Source of the DNA: Sympetrum striolatum
Lineage: Eukaryota; Arthropoda; Insecta; Odonata; Libellulidae
Direction: 5' to 3'
DNA length: 64,000 bases
NCBI GenBank assembly: GCA_947579665.1
Contig: OX388349.1
Location: 21,608,459 to 21,672,458 of the forward strand
In this document: positions 25,311 to 37,574 of the stretch, piece by piece
How the letters are laid out: every line of letters begins with the position of its first letter
How positions within the stretch are numbered: position 1 is the stretch's first letter
Notes under the pieces: generated by a model
The model's database searches: none
What the model saw: the letters and a program-made list of their open reading frames with translations, nothing else
What the model was told of the DNA's origin: nothing
Translations under genes and position numbers: made by a program

Positions 25311-26265
25311 GCTTTTCAAAAAGCACTGCAGTATTTCTTATATTGTTACCAACATGAAAACATCTTTTTGCTTGCTATTTTCTTAAGAGCGATTTCTTTG
25401 TAAGAATCATCTCCTAATGCATTCCGTATTCCAAACAAACGGATAGCTCAAACTTCACTTTGGACTTTAACCGATATCTATGAGATTTTACTCCTGATTT
25501 TACGTTCAACCTTAATTATTTGAAAGGTTTCTGACGAAAGAGTCATCGTGAGATAAATAATATCACATTATAGGGGCGTGCATCGAGTCTTTTCAGCTAC
25601 TTCATGTTTTCATTTTACACCTGTCTCTATTTCCCCTCCCTCCAAATTAACGGCTCATTTTTAATCCCTGGTAATCCTTATTTTTTCAAGGCTTTCTATT
25701 AATTGAAACCTTACAGTAACTATCCCTCTCCAAAACTTGTATTTTCTACATGATTATAATTTAGAAACATTTACAGTATTTTTGTTTCACGTCGCTTCAG
25801 AAACGCGACTTAGACATCTTTACATTAATTAGGTATAATTGATACCTATAAATAAGCCATCTTCACCCAATTTAAAAGAAGACAAATCAATTCTTTTTTA
25901 AGGAAAAGAAAAGACCTTGCTCACATACTCCAATGAATGAAATACTTTCAAGGTACATTTTGGAGCAGGAAAATGCACCATTCATTTACTTTAGTCACAG
26001 TTTTGCTGATGATATGATTATAAGGTAGCTGAGGTACGAGTGAAAACAATTCCTTCGTCTTCCTTAGTACTTTTTGAGCTCTACAATATTCGCCGAAACA
26101 TGAAGCAGCACTTAAGAGTAATTCCTGCGCTTAAATCTTTCTGACTCGGTATGAAAGTTAAGGGCAAACTCTTGCTCTCGATCTTGATGAATCGCCGCAT
26201 CCAACACTTATTATAGGAAAGCTATACTAATCCCAAATTTCCATATCGCTCCGTAATTTTACTTT
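25311..26265. other. Unassigned AT-rich DNA
   Basis: No gene or repeat recognised. Confidence 0.4.
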
Positions 26266-26345
26266 ATCTCAGGGAATCAAACCCGGGTACACTTCTCATT
26301 TTAATCTTAGAATTTAGCCATCAAGCAAACCCCAACCATTACTTC
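26266..26345 (-). repeat. Decayed SINE, minus strand
   Basis: The minus strand reads GATGGCTAAATTCTAAG and then ACCCGGGTTTGATTCCC, i.e. recognisable A- and B-box regions. Confidence 0.5.
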
Positions 26346-28199
26346 CGGCATATATTTACTCATATTTCTCCTTAATTGTCCCATTATGTATCGGGGAGAC
26401 ACTCATTAAAAATTCACTTAGGCTACATAAAAACTTGTAGATAAATTAGCCTCATTTGAAACTGCTCTCAAGGTAGGAAAGATTATAATCGCTTGAGCTA
26501 CTGTTTCCGGGGCGAAACCAGACCCACCCGAAATTTCGAGTTTCTTGCTAGGGAAACGAAATTATGAGCGAAAAAATTCGGTTAAAAGTTTCGAAAGTTT
26601 CCCCACAATGAAGCCACCCCACGGAAAATTTCTGAAGATCTAATTTTGGGGGCCGTAAAGTTAAGCCACCGTTCACCAGATAATTTGAGCGTTACATTAA
26701 ATGGACAGGATTTCCTAGTCGCAGTTAAATGAGCAGGGGCGATTGGGGAATATATTTATAAGGGTAACTCTGAAGAGCTGAAGAGCCAATCCTTGTTCGG
26801 TTGGGAGTTTTACGGGATCGAAAAGAAGGGAAAAAGACACACCGGTCTTAGTCCACGTATAAGGAGTTTAAAAACTCTGATTAAGGTCGGAATCCAAACT
26901 TCTTCAATATCCTGCACAGTAAAATTTCTAGAACTTTGGCGAGCCCGAAATTTTCGGAAATACACAATTAATAAACGATAAATTCAAGAGAAGTTTTCAA
27001 CTCGCTTATAAAGACGCTATTATTTAGAACTCTTGAGTCAAGTTTATATTTGCTCTGCAATCTCAAGGGTAATTTGTGGTTTACATTTTTCATAACGATC
27101 ACACAGCTTTTAATTACATAGAAATTTTTTATTTCGTACTCGTATATTTTTCAGACGATTTCAACTTTTGAACAGTTATAATACTTAAACTTAACCTAAA
27201 GATTCTTTTTGTAAGAGCATTATTCCTGAGCACATGAATATGCAAAACTATTTTATAATTTATTATAACTAATACATTGCATACAGGGCTTATTAAGGGT
27301 GATTTCGACAATATAGCTCTAATTAAGTAAATTCCGTTGGAAAATTTATAAGGAATGAAATGTATGGGTTGAGAAAGCATTTATGATCCTGTCCGACAAA
27401 AAAATTATCTAGTGGATAATACACGCAGAATTTCCTAGAAAGCGAAAAAATGGTATCTATAAAAACCGGAACATTTTAAAATCCTTGGAGTACCAATGCT
27501 AGGGATATCAGAACCTGAAAAGAGCTTGTTACGTCTCCATTTTGAGCTTTCACCAAACCATTTGGTGTTAGTTAATTGGCTGCCGGGACCCGTTGTCTGC
27601 AGGTCCCAACATGCCCATTACCCAGGCCAACACATTCAATTAACAAGCACAATTAGGCAATGACGAGACGGACTTCTACCACTGACGTTGATAAATAATT
27701 ACTGCCGAAAGGATTTGGCAAAAGGCAGACTGCAATGTTTACCAATATTCGCAGAGTATTAACACCTAGCTATGAAAAGTTTTATGACTTAACGATAAAC
27801 GAATTTTCAGGTCAACATTCTGGAGTAAGTGTATCAAGATCATATCAGCGAGCAGCAAGGAGCGTTCAAATTATTCAAGTTGTAAAATTTTACGTCCCCC
27901 AGATTGCCAGATAATATTTGAAGAAAAAAATTTAATTAGATATATGTCTTTTTATTGGAAAAGTTGACCTTTATTACTGGAAATGTTTTATCTGGTTAAC
28001 CACATCATTATGTAAAAGCTTACATAACATACATACATATAGTCTACATACTATAATTTTGTACGATGCAAAAGTTGATAGCAAGTTTCCAATAATATTA
28101 TATTCTCCTTACGAAGGAAAATGTTGAGTACAAAATATATTTATTAATTATAGATGAACTTAAGTTAAATCACATCGAAAATACTAACCTAGTTGCCGA
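26346..28199. other. Unassigned DNA
   Basis: 26480-26830 is moderately GC-rich without a clean skew switch. A small palindrome, CACCAAA/TTTGGTG, lies near 27550. No gene recognised. Confidence 0.4.
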
Positions 28200-28760
28200 A
28201 ACTTTCAACTCACCCAGGGGCTCCAAGAATACTTTCCCTCACCACGATTTCCTTTCTAAGCCCTCAAGAGAAACAAACAACCCACGATAGTAATCAAACA
28301 CAAATTTCTCTTCACCGAGCAGGTGTAACATCCATCCCAAGCGCAAATGACCTCCTCAATTAGGAAAGGTAATAAAACACTCGCTCCCGCACGAAACAAC
28401 ACGGAATGAATTAATGCACTTCGAAGGTGTTGACAATGCGCGTCCGCCGCTTCCCGGAGGATAAACCGATAACTTAAGACCCTCTTCCCTTGAAAGAAAA
28501 CCCCGAATCCCCGAACAACCGAGCCGAACTTTCTGTTTCCCCTATAATACGCACCCTTTTCATCCCTTCAAACCCCGGGGCTGTGTTGATTTCCCCTCTC
28601 CTCGACTCCCGTCCAGGGAGAACCGCCACACTTAACTCTTCATCCAACGGTTATTGAGTTTTCGCTCGTCAGACGTCAACACGGGTGAGATTTTGGGGAG
28701 GGGCGAGAGAGGGTGGCTTTATTATAATCGCCGTTTTAGTTTCCTTCCAGAATGATTCGA
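28200..28760. other. GC-rich island with C-to-G skew switch near 28680
   Basis: Strongly C-rich to about 28675, then GGGTGAGATTTTGGGGAGGG and GGCGAGAGAGGGTGG. The G-rich side is short here (about 50 bp). Confidence 0.5.
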
Positions 28761-28916
28761 ATGTTAATTTCCCCGTCTTTGAACACTTCGCAACTCTCGT
28801 CTAGACGTTAATTAAACACGGTTGCCTCTCCGACGCCGCTCTCGGAATCGCCGCCGATCCAATAAATTCGCAAACATAAACGCGGTTCTATTTGGATTTC
28901 GGAGACAAACACGCTA

Positions 28917-30055
28917 CTTGCCACGTTGTGATGAACGCGTAAATATAAATGTACACGGAGAAGTAAGATTCTTGAACTTAATGCGTCGTACAAATAAAGA
29001 ACCAGTCCGGAGAAAAAAGAAGAAATTAAGGAAGTGAGCACCGATTATAGTTTTTGGAGGTTCGATCTCATATACTGAAATGAACCTTTCTAAATATAAT
29101 AAGAAAAATTAATCGTACGCTGTCGAAACTGTTATTCAAAACTGCCAGCTTGCCAGTTTGTAATGGAAACGTGAATACAAATGTAAACGGCAAAGTAAGA
29201 TTTTTGAACTTAATGCGTCGTTCAAATAAAACATCAGTCCGGAGAAAAAAGAAGAAATTAATGGAGTGAACACCGATTATAGTTTATTGAAGTTCAATCT
29301 CATATACTGAAATGAACCTTTCTAAATATAAAACGAAGAATTAATCGTACACTGACAAAACTGTAATTAAAACCGACAGGTCGTGATTAAAACGTAAATA
29401 AAATACAGAACAAAAATCGTTATTGGAAGTTTAAATACTCCAATAGTCGTCATTGTCGGCTTTCCTCATCTCACTCACCGGTATTCAGATAAAACGAGAG
29501 AGGACATCGCACTTTTTAGAACACAAAATACGTATTTCGAAAGCAATGCTTTTATCTTCAGGAGTGATTTTTTTTTCTTCCTGTACACAAACGTCTTTAT
29601 TAAGCAAAATTGAGACCTGAAAATCCTATCTCCTATTTAAGCCTATTCCAATATACATAAAAGCAATATATAACAGTAATATTTACAGATTTTGATCAAG
29701 TAATGCGGAAACAGAGAGGATATATTGAAAGAGAGAATGGTTTTGTTGTTAAAATAAAAACTGTGTTCATTTTTATCGCCGAAAGAAATGTCCACTGCAA
29801 AAAACACCCACAAAGAGAATGAGTCTGTGAAAACTGGAATATGGAGGGAATATAGGAGATGAAGTAATATTTTGAAGGTAATCTATCCTACAAATAAAAA
29901 ACCCGTCCGGAGAAGAAGGAAGAAATTACTGAGGTAAAACACCGTTACAAGTTTTGGAAAGTTTGATCCCATAAATTGGAATGATAATTGCTTAACAGAG
30001 TGTGAAAAAATAATGTTTGATACGCTGTCGAAACTGTAATTAAAAACCGCCAATT
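28917..30055. repeat. 232-bp tandem repeat, three units, third interrupted
   Basis: TTGAACTTAATGCGTCG occurs at about 28972 and 29204, a period of 232 bp. CAGTCCGGAGAAAAAAGAAG and CTCATATACTGAAATGAACC repeat with it. A third unit starts near 29381 (CGTGATTAAAACGTAAATAA) and resumes near 29880 (AAACCCGTCCGGAGAAG) after about 475 bp of foreign DNA. The third unit is the most diverged. A small open frame in unit 1 is probably fortuitous. Confidence 0.8.
29403..29879. mobile_element. Insertion inside the third 232-bp unit
   Basis: The insert contains a family A arm (29434-29571: CTCCAATAGTCGTCATTGTC, CACCGGTATTCAG, then TTTCGAAAGCAATGCTTTTA as in 58935). It also contains a reversed LINE C block at 29791-29835 (AACACCCACAAAGAGAATGAG). 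It is probably composite, built from more than one insertion. Its boundaries are estimated from where the tandem repeat breaks and resumes. Confidence 0.6.
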
Positions 30056-30543
30056 TCTGAAATTTAATTGGATTTAAGTCTCCTTCAACTTCATCGTTTC
30101 TGTTTGCTTTTGAGCAATCCATACGGGATACAGACGGACGGCGCAAAATGAGAAAAGTTCAACTGAAAAAGGGTATGAAAAATCCCTACTGCTACCTACG
30201 TTTACTAAGAAATTCGAGCACAAAAAAGTATCATACCAATCGAGAAGCGAGTGTTGACACTAAAGAACAAATAACACTCAAAATGTACATGAAGTTTATG
30301 AATTCCTATAGATTTATACCTTACAAACTAAAGACTAAAACGATTTAAATACGTTCCATTAAATGGGAAACTCTACGGAGAGATTCTCCAAGATTTAACA
30401 AAATTAATTTACCTTACTCATCCTATAAATCATCTTAACATTAAGGCATTACAATTAATTATATATTAACTGTTGGTCTATAATAGGTAAATTCTGCTAC
30501 TTTCATGATAGCAGTAATGACTTTGACAACTGAAATTACGAAA
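30056..30543. other. Unassigned DNA
   Basis: No gene or repeat recognised. Confidence 0.4.
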
Positions 30544-30669
30544 ATTGAATTTATTTGCAGAATGAAAACACTTCGTACTTTTCCACAGAAAAGTACGAAG
30601 TGTTTTCATTCTGAAAATGGCTTTCCACGAAGTCACGCCTTCTCATATCGATTATATTGAATTTATTTG
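30544..30669. repeat. Perfect 26-bp palindrome flanked by 14-bp direct repeats
   Basis: Bases 30558-30583 are the exact reverse complement of 30588-30613, with a 4-base CACA loop. ATTGAATTTATTTG flanks the segment at 30544-30557 and again at 30656-30669, like a target-site duplication. The stem is too short and too perfect for a normal animal microRNA precursor. A foldback insertion or template-switch event is more likely. Confidence 0.85.
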
Positions 30670-30839
30670 TTATGATGACTTATATTTAGTTAAGTATATG
30701 TAACTTGGGTAACGGATTATATACTTCCTGTTCTAAATACGTCGTGTTGAGTTTTTAAAAACGTTTCCCTTAAAATCCTTCCGAAACCAATACATGAATG
30801 CCAGCGCAGGCTTACAACTTCCTTTTTTGGGTATTTACT

Positions 30840-30970
30840 ATCACAAAAACTTAATTTAAATAATTTATTTTGGGTCTGTTTTTTGACAGTACAGATGGCT
30901 TGGATGAAAGAGGAGAATTTTTAGCTATAAACCGGCTCGAAAATAAAATATTACATAATTCTTAATTAAT
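30840..30970 (+). mobile_element. LINE family C 3' end (copy 2, diverged)
   Basis: ACAGATGGCTTGGATGAAAG, TTTTTAGCTATAAACC, then CGAAAATAAAATATTACATA line up with the tail at 20650-20712. Only the last 130 bp can be recognised. Confidence 0.45.
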
Positions 30971-31249
30971 TTCATAACAGAAATTAACCATCTTTTCCAT
31001 TATTGTACATGAATTCTAAGTTGCCTAGGTTAAACATGATATATATCCGGCGTTACTATAACAGTAGGGGGTAAAAGATGCTTGCTCTGGTCCACCCTCC
31101 ATCTATAAGGAGTATTTAATTTAAAATAACCGTATTAAGTGCTGAAAAAGCTTTCTTCGAGTTTACATAATATAAAGAGAGAACTAGGGTGTTACGCATC
31201 TATTTTTGTGACGGTGACACCTTTAGATCTACGCTAAATAGCGCGCAAA

Positions 31250-31645
31250 TAAGTAAACAAGGCGTTCAAACTTCCCTCCGCCAACAACTCTGACCCTCCC
31301 CGATTTTCGGGTTGCATAAACCGCGGGCAAACTTTCTTTGATCGGTCACCCCCAAAATGATTTCGCCCTAACCCTAGGCGGAGACGAGCCGGGGGATTAC
31401 AGATCACTAAGCGACATGAATCAACCGATATGAGACCGGCAGATTATATCGATTCCTCGATTTTTTGGAAAAAGGGATCAGAGATGTGGGGTTTGGAGAT
31501 CATTGAGCTTTACGCAACTCTAAAAATAAAATTCCACTCTCGTTGGGGAAACCAACCAGATCTCTCCGTGCGGTACCAGGGGATAGCAGATTTATCGTAC
31601 AAAACCTTTCATTTCCTCGAACCTCCTTTAAACGAAAAATGAATT
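31250..31645. other. Island with C-to-G skew switch near 31380
   Basis: C-rich 31260-31375 (CCCTCCGCC, GACCCTCCCCG), then AGGCGGAGACGAGCCGGGGG and G-favouring sequence to about 31560. No recognisable protein. Confidence 0.45.
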
Positions 31646-33273
31646 CCTAGAATCGACTATATCCAAAAATAGAATATCAGTTACCTTACGTAACCGAAAC
31701 TTCTTTTTTCGAGCAAATACCAACCTTTTGGTTACATAAAAGTTAAACCTGCACTGAGTCGTAGCCAGAATATAAGTACAAGACTTCATAGAAAGAATAT
31801 TCATAAAAAATAAATTGTGGGAAATTGAACTGCCGATATTTTGATTACATGACAGTTAAATCCGATCAGCGTCCTAGCCAAACGATTAATACAAAATTTC
31901 ATAGCATGAAAATCCACAAACGTAAATTCTGGGAATTTGGTAATTTTCAAATACTTCTTTATGCGTACAAGCATACAACCACCTTAAGAGCGACATTGAG
32001 ACATTCTAGCAATTATCCAACCAATAATATAATGACATTCGATAGTTTAACACAGAATGATAAAAAATGTAGCATAAAAGATAAAAATATAAGTTATAAT
32101 ATACTTACAATGCAAATATTCAAACATACCATGTAATATTAAGAACAAGATCCAAAAAGGGAAACTTAATTCAGAAGAAGAAAACGATAATTTTCTCAGA
32201 GAAAATAAAAACCTTTCAAAAGGAAAAACAGCCACAAAAAGGGTGTATAAGATAGGAGAACAAAGATAAAGAGAGAGAGGCGTATAAAATATTCCCTAAT
32301 AAAAAGTTAATGAAATAATATGATACTGAAATATACCTGCTAAGTAATTTACGGTCGAAACATTGCGCACAGTTAAACAGTTCTGAAAAGAAATACGTGT
32401 AAAAACTAGAAAATGTAGAAGAGCTCAGCGTACCTTATAATTATACTTAAATCGAAACTATTTCATAAACTGAGTACGTACTCGTCACTTGCGAAAGTTA
32501 AATTAAAAAACGAATCGAGATACAATTGGAATTTTTTTTAAATAGTACGAGAATTAAATAAATTCAAGTAATTATTAGTTAAATAGTTTCAAGTACCTTT
32601 CAGCAGAATAACTGGCATTATAAAAAGGAATATTCTCATCGAGCTGCTAGAAGCGCCAATTTGAGAAAAGAATTCCGCAAAAATTCAGTCATCAGAACTA
32701 AAGGGTTGACTCTGAAGAGACTCTCGTAATTGAAAATGTTGCGAAAAGCTCAAAAAAGCGCAAAACACAGTGACTCCAAAGTGTGCGTCATAACACAAAC
32801 ACCGGACGTAAAATATAAAGAAGCAAACGTATCCCGGTTACTGAAAGAACATCGTCAAAAATACAATCCTCTGAATGACTCCATCATTCATCACTCGAGC
32901 ACTTGGAAAAGGGACTGATACGCTATTTGCGGAACATTATTTTAAACGAAGGTCATAAAACTTGAAAAAAAGGGTACGGAACGAATTTCCGGAAGAATTC
33001 GATAAATATCTGCTTCCTTTGTAGTTTTTAGAACATTAAACGCGTATGGCAAGCTTCCATTTTCTCACATGAATAAAAGCTATCCGCGAGGCATAGCATT
33101 TCCAAGACATAGGAGACTGCTGTGAAGAGCAAGCCGAAAAAGAATTCAGGGGGAATAAAAAAGCAATAATAAGGTGCGGGCGGAGGAGGAGTACAAGAAA
33201 ATTTCTGCAAACATACGAATATGCTAATTCAAAGAGAATGAAATATCAAGGAGAAAATTTTTCGGAAGAACAC
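31646..33273. other. Unassigned AT-rich DNA
   Basis: No gene or repeat recognised. The open frames at 31825-32136 and 32730-32918 resemble nothing known to me. Confidence 0.4.
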
Positions 33274-33312
33274 TAAATGTATACACGACAGTATTCGTCG
33301 TGTATACATTTA
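33274..33312. repeat. 16-bp perfect hairpin, 7-base loop
   Basis: TAAATGTATACACGAC (33274-33289) is the exact reverse complement of 33297-33312. The loop is AGTATTC. No associated gene, so it is not a convincing transcription terminator in this eukaryotic setting. Confidence 0.75.
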
Positions 33313-34220
33313 TACTGAACAACAGCGGAGTAAGGAAACAGTGGAAAGGAACCGTGTACCAAAAATTGAATTTATACAAACGTTGAGGAGAATATGTTTC
33401 CTGAAACTGATTAACGACTGCTACGTTACTAAAAAGTTGTCAAATGAATCTTTCCGAACGTACACGAGTCAAAGGTCACATTAAATGACAATTTTAACAA
33501 GGGAAAACGATGAATTCAGGAGAAGAAAACGAACTCCGGTTGTTTGAACGATTCTGTTTTTGTTAAATATATGAATGAATTTACGAAACGCCACAGCGAT
33601 GTTACAGCAACTGACACATCGATTTATGTCCATTAAATTGATGATTCGGAAATACCCTTTTGTGATCTACTGATTCAAAGTTTTATCTGAGATAAAACTG
33701 TATGAAAGAAATGAATGAATGAAAGAAGCTGTAACAAGAATAAAATACAATATTTTGCATCAGATAAAATTTATGATAAATCTTATAATATTTTAATCAA
33801 ATATAATATCAGAAAAATGCAAGCCCGCTAATGGTTAAACCGGAGGTCTGAGTTCATAGACTACAGAGCATTTCATACGACTGGAATGGCTCGTCAAAGT
33901 TTATAATTAAACGGAGTGCGATGAATAGCCTCAAAATGTTGAGACAAATATGTTTCTTTCCTACGAAGTCACTTTTTTACATCGGTAACGCAAATTCACG
34001 TTCACTTATAGTAAGTAAAGGTAGGTAAGAAGATGCAGATAAACATCGCACAAGGTTTGCGCCTAGGAAAAATCCAAAGTCTACTAAACACGTATTTCTG
34101 AAAACAGAGTTCTATTATTAATAATAGCCACCCGGAAAGAGGAATATCCTGATTCCCGCCTCCGTCTTATCTGACTTTATTTTGTCTATTTACATAATGA
34201 AAGTAGTTTCGATACATTCA
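33313..34220. other. Unassigned AT-rich DNA
   Basis: A weak B-box-like word (GGAGGTCTGAGTTCATAG) at 33841 is too degraded to call a SINE. Nothing else recognised. Confidence 0.35.
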
Positions 34221-34904
34221 TCTACTACATCTACATCTACATCAATACCCTACAAGCCGCCTTTCGGCGTGTGGCAGGGGGTGTAAACACCAGTTGAATC
34301 TAAATTACTTCCTTATTCGATTATTGTCACGTATTGTTCGCGGAAAGAATGAATCTCTAAAACGATTCGTCCTAGCATCTATTTCTCTTAACTTACGGTC
34401 ATTATCGGATCGACCGACGTAGCAGGGGGGTTGCATGATACCGATTGTATCTTTGGAAAATGTAGTTTCCCTGAATTTATTAAGCAATTGCAGCCTAGCT
34501 TCCAATCTCCTTTCTTTCAAGGATTCCCAACCTACGTCTGAGAACATTTTTGTAACGCTTGTTTTTTTATCGTAGCATTTCTTAACAAAACGAACCGCTT
34601 TACGCTGCACTTTCTCGAGTTCGCGAGTACACGTTTCATCCGCTGGATCCCATATACTTGCCGCATATTCCAGAAGGGGTCTGACCAAGGTAAAATAACA
34701 TCGCTCTCTCACCTTTTCGTCGCATTTACCGACAATACGCTTTACAAAGCCAAGCCTTTTACTTGCTTTGCCGCAGATTTTTCGAATATGCGTGCTCCAA
34801 TTTAAGTTATTAGTAATGTTGATCCCGAGATATTTAACTGAATCTACTACTTTGATAGATACATTACGTAACGTATGTGTTTTAAGGAAATCATATTCCA
34901 CCAA
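34221..34904 (-). mobile_element. LINE family D, 5'-truncated copy 1
   Basis: The element reads on the minus strand from about 34904 to a GATGTA-type repeat tail at 34221-34244. It contains the last 199 codons of the reverse-transcriptase ORF and a short 3' UTR with a GCC/GGC stem-loop and the block CCCCCTGCCACACGCC. A stop (TGA) lies just upstream of the open frame, consistent with 5' truncation near 34905, as is normal for LINE insertions. Three other fragments of the same family, in the same orientation, lie at 40361, 54871 and 55866. Confidence 0.9.
34305..34904 (-). pseudogene. C-terminal fragment of LINE reverse transcriptase ORF
   Basis: This 199-residue open frame is the end of a non-LTR reverse-transcriptase protein. 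The segment VKYLGINI..NLNWSTHI (residues about 24-42) is the conserved thumb region downstream of the catalytic palm. LVRPLLEYAASIWDP (about 73-87) and LEKVQRKAVRFV (about 96-107) are the next conserved blocks. The tail WESLKERRLEARLQLL through SFFPRTIRD is typical of jockey/CR1-like ORF2 ends, and it stops at TAA. The catalytic FADD box, most of the palm and any endonuclease domain are missing. It starts at TTG after an in-frame stop, so it is not an expressed gene start. There are no internal stops, so the insertion is fairly young. The clade is not certain. Confidence 0.9.
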
Positions 34905-35099
34905 AGCTCAAAATAATTTGAAGTAAAATGCACGCGCGGAGGAAACTTAAATAGGGTATAAAAGCAATCCTTTTAACGTTAAAAATAACCAACAAAAATT
35001 AAAGCGAGGAATAATTATTTTTAAGCGATAACAAAAGTATATATGATACAATAGACTCCTTGCATAGTTGCGAAGAACTAAAATTCCATCTAAAACGGT

Positions 35100-35760
35100 A
35101 TTTCCATTCCTTATTTCCCATCACAATGCATACGAGCACTAAATTTTCACACCCGAATAATACGCTCCCATTCGCCAAGTCTCCACGAATACAAGAACAT
35201 ACACTTTCCAAGATTTCCACAAAGGAAACGAAACGATCGCAAAAATAGGATCTGGCGTATGAGGCTCGGGACACGTGCCTCCCATACGAAACTAGCAATA
35301 TTTCCTCACTTTCGAGTTCAAATCTCCGACAAAACGTCACATTCTTTCCATTCGTCCATCCAAATAGAGTTTAAGGAAAATTTGGTAACAGTGGAGAGAA
35401 AACGCCATAAAAAGGCAACCTGCATACGGACCACTGCCAAAACCGCCCCGGCACCCTTAGAACGGCTCCTTGCCCTTATGCGAACCCCACAGACGACCCT
35501 CCTCACGAGGGAAGATTTTTTCTGACATAAAAGACAGGGTAAGAATGGAAAATCGGGGCGAGGGAACGAGAGCCTGAAAGGAATTTTTCCTCCCCTCTTG
35601 GGCAAAAAAGTTACTCGCAACTTGGAGATGTTTCGAATAAATTGATGTGATTTCCATGTAGCCATTAGGCATTTTTTCAGGACTCGGAAGCGAAAAACAG
35701 TCTTGTTTACCCTTCCGCTGATGAAGAGAGCGGAAAGGAGCGAACGCCACCTGCGTTTAT
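35100..35760. other. GC-rich island with C-to-G skew switch near 35510
   Basis: By hand count 35461-35520 holds 21 C and 12 G, and 35521-35580 holds 21 G and 8 C. Overlapping frames of up to about 160 codons on the minus strand lie here. They are not recognisable and are explained by composition. Confidence 0.5.
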
Positions 35761-35959
35761 TGTTTCGGGAACAAAAAGTGTTACCAAGAACGACCACAAT
35801 GCAAGACATCTGCGAATAAACCGAAAAGTAAGAAAATTCGCGTCTTTAAACTCCTCTAGCACACATCTTTTCGGATGTAATGATTCTGAATTCAACTCAA
35901 AACCTTCGGCAGGGAGGTAATCACGCATGTTACAATTAAAACACAGAGCATCTGAGAAT

Positions 35960-36283
35960 TAACAGAAAAAAGTATGTACCTTAGAATTGGACAAAGTTTC
36001 TTTTGTACAGTTACTTGGAATGGCCTATTCAAGAAAATGTTCAGCCCCTTCCCGCGAAACAAATCTAGGTTTAAGATAAATGTACTTAAGGAACACCTTA
36101 AAAATGTATAAGTAAAGTTTTGTGCATAATTATGATGAAAATGATTAGTAATTGTACTGTTCTTTTAGCGAAGTCGATAATGAGATGTTCTGTACGCGAA
36201 GATATATAGAAACAATTTTATGTAGTAATACATACGTTAGTCTAGAAATTATGTGACAAGTTATCAACTGGTGTATACCTACT
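35960..36283 (+). mobile_element. LINE family X 3' end (copy 2)
   Basis: The ORF end reads TWNGLFKKMFSPFPRNKSRF followed by KINVLKEHLKNV and TAA, better preserved than copy 1. The 3' UTR (TTATGTAGTAATACATACG, then GTGACAAGTTATCAACTGG and TGTATACCTACTTGTAAC) matches 8660-8735. The copy ends where a B element begins at about 36284, so B may have inserted into the LINE's 3' end. Confidence 0.75.
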
Positions 36284-36623
36284 TGTAACGAGTATAATCC
36301 GACACGAATGTAAGTCTAGGCACCAAATTTAATCACATATAACTGGTAAAACTAATTGACTCGAGTATAAGCCTAGGGTTGGAAATGCAGCAGATACTGG
36401 TGAATTTCAAAATAAAGATAGATTACAACAAAATTACAGTACCTGAGGCATGAGTACGTTAAATTTTTGAACATTTATTCAATCATCAATTCATCAATTT
36501 GTACAAAAAACTTAATTAGGAGGTTAGGTAAGTGGGACCCTCACTCGATTATAAGCCGAGGGAGGCTTTCTTTGCATAAAAGATGTGCTGAAAAACTCGG
36601 CTTATGCACGAGTTTATCTGGTA
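36284..36623 (+). mobile_element. Family B short element (copy 2)
   Basis: It contains, in order, GTAAGTCTAGGCACC, TTGACTCGAGTATAAGCC, TGAGGCATGAGTACG, CGATTATAAGCCGAGGGAGG, GATGTGCTGAAAAACTCGG and the end CGAGTTTATCTGGTA. The ATAAGCCGAG words pair with CTCGGCTTAT, giving an internal hairpin. No coding capacity. Confidence 0.7.
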
Positions 36624-36829
36624 ATAAAATTCGAGGTAGAAAAATTCCTCTGATAAAAGTCTATTCGGCTCGAATGATTCCGAAAAAACGTTAAAAACTT
36701 CGAGGTAGAGGTAAATTATAAGCTGCACTTAACCTTTTCTCATCGTAAATCACGAAAATCAATCTAATCAGCGAACGAGTTACAAAACAAAGGCGTTCGA
36801 TTCCAAAAGAAACGTTACTCGCATAGAAA

Positions 36830-37330
36830 TCAATACCACCTCACAATGCAAACCTCAACAAAGGTACGTCGTCAACCGACTACAAAATTTCCGCATGAAT
36901 GCAAATCGCAGTACCTTTTCAATAACCCTCCCGCGTTTTATATAACTTTGTGAAACGAAGCAATCACTCCCGAAAAGGGCCTTAATCGGTATAATAATAT
37001 TCCTTCCGAGCGCACGTCATCATTTGACTTAGAAAAAACGAGTTCCGAAACCAATAAGTCTGCAGGGAAGGCGTATATGGTCCCGGGAGATCACAAAAAG
37101 TTTTGCTTGAAGAGACTTCGCGCGGGAGATATTAAAAGTTTGAGGAATGGAAGGAGATGTATGAAGTGATTTATGGATGTCTGAAAAGAAAGACGCGTGT
37201 AAGAATAGAGAGGAAAGAAAAGATGAATATCTGCGCGAGCGATGACAAATATCTGGCACGCGTGCCAAATTTCGCGTGTTTAGTAATTCTGACGTGATCG
37301 AACGAGCGAAGCTGTTATTCTCGGATTAGT
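36830..37330. other. Island with C-to-G skew switch near 37030
   Basis: A short C-favouring left part (36830-36960) is followed by a purine/G-rich right part (37060-37280). No recognisable protein. Confidence 0.4.
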
Positions 37331-37460
37331 TTTATCGAAAGAGCAAGTTTAGTTTAAAGCGTACATTGAATACTTAACGTCAGTTTAAGAACACGAATAT
37401 CATGATTTCAATTTATCGAAATAAAATATCGTCAATAAATTATATTTTCTCTGCTTTTGG

Positions 37461-37530
37461 TTAGCTGAAAGTGCAACGGATCCTGAGTTCGGCTCCCAGA
37501 GCCTTCAAAAGTACTTTTTCTATTCCCTCA
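37461..37530 (+). repeat. tRNA-derived SINE, 5'-truncated, plus strand
   Basis: TTAGCTGAAAGTGC then ATCCTGAGTTCGGCTCCC (B box) and a T-rich tail. It is paired in inverted, tail-to-tail orientation with the SINE at 37575-37695. Confidence 0.5.
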
Positions 37531-37574
37531 ATGGAAATAATTGAAAAAATAGCATTTAAATGTACCTTACGCAT

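Noticed and set aside
30558..30613. MicroRNA precursor
   Set aside because: The stem is perfectly paired with a 4-base loop and is only 56 nt long. Typical animal precursors are longer with bulges and a larger loop.
35318..35809. 163-codon minus-strand open frame
   Set aside because: It lies across a skew-switch island and overlaps other open frames. No recognisable motif and no splice-site pattern I trust.
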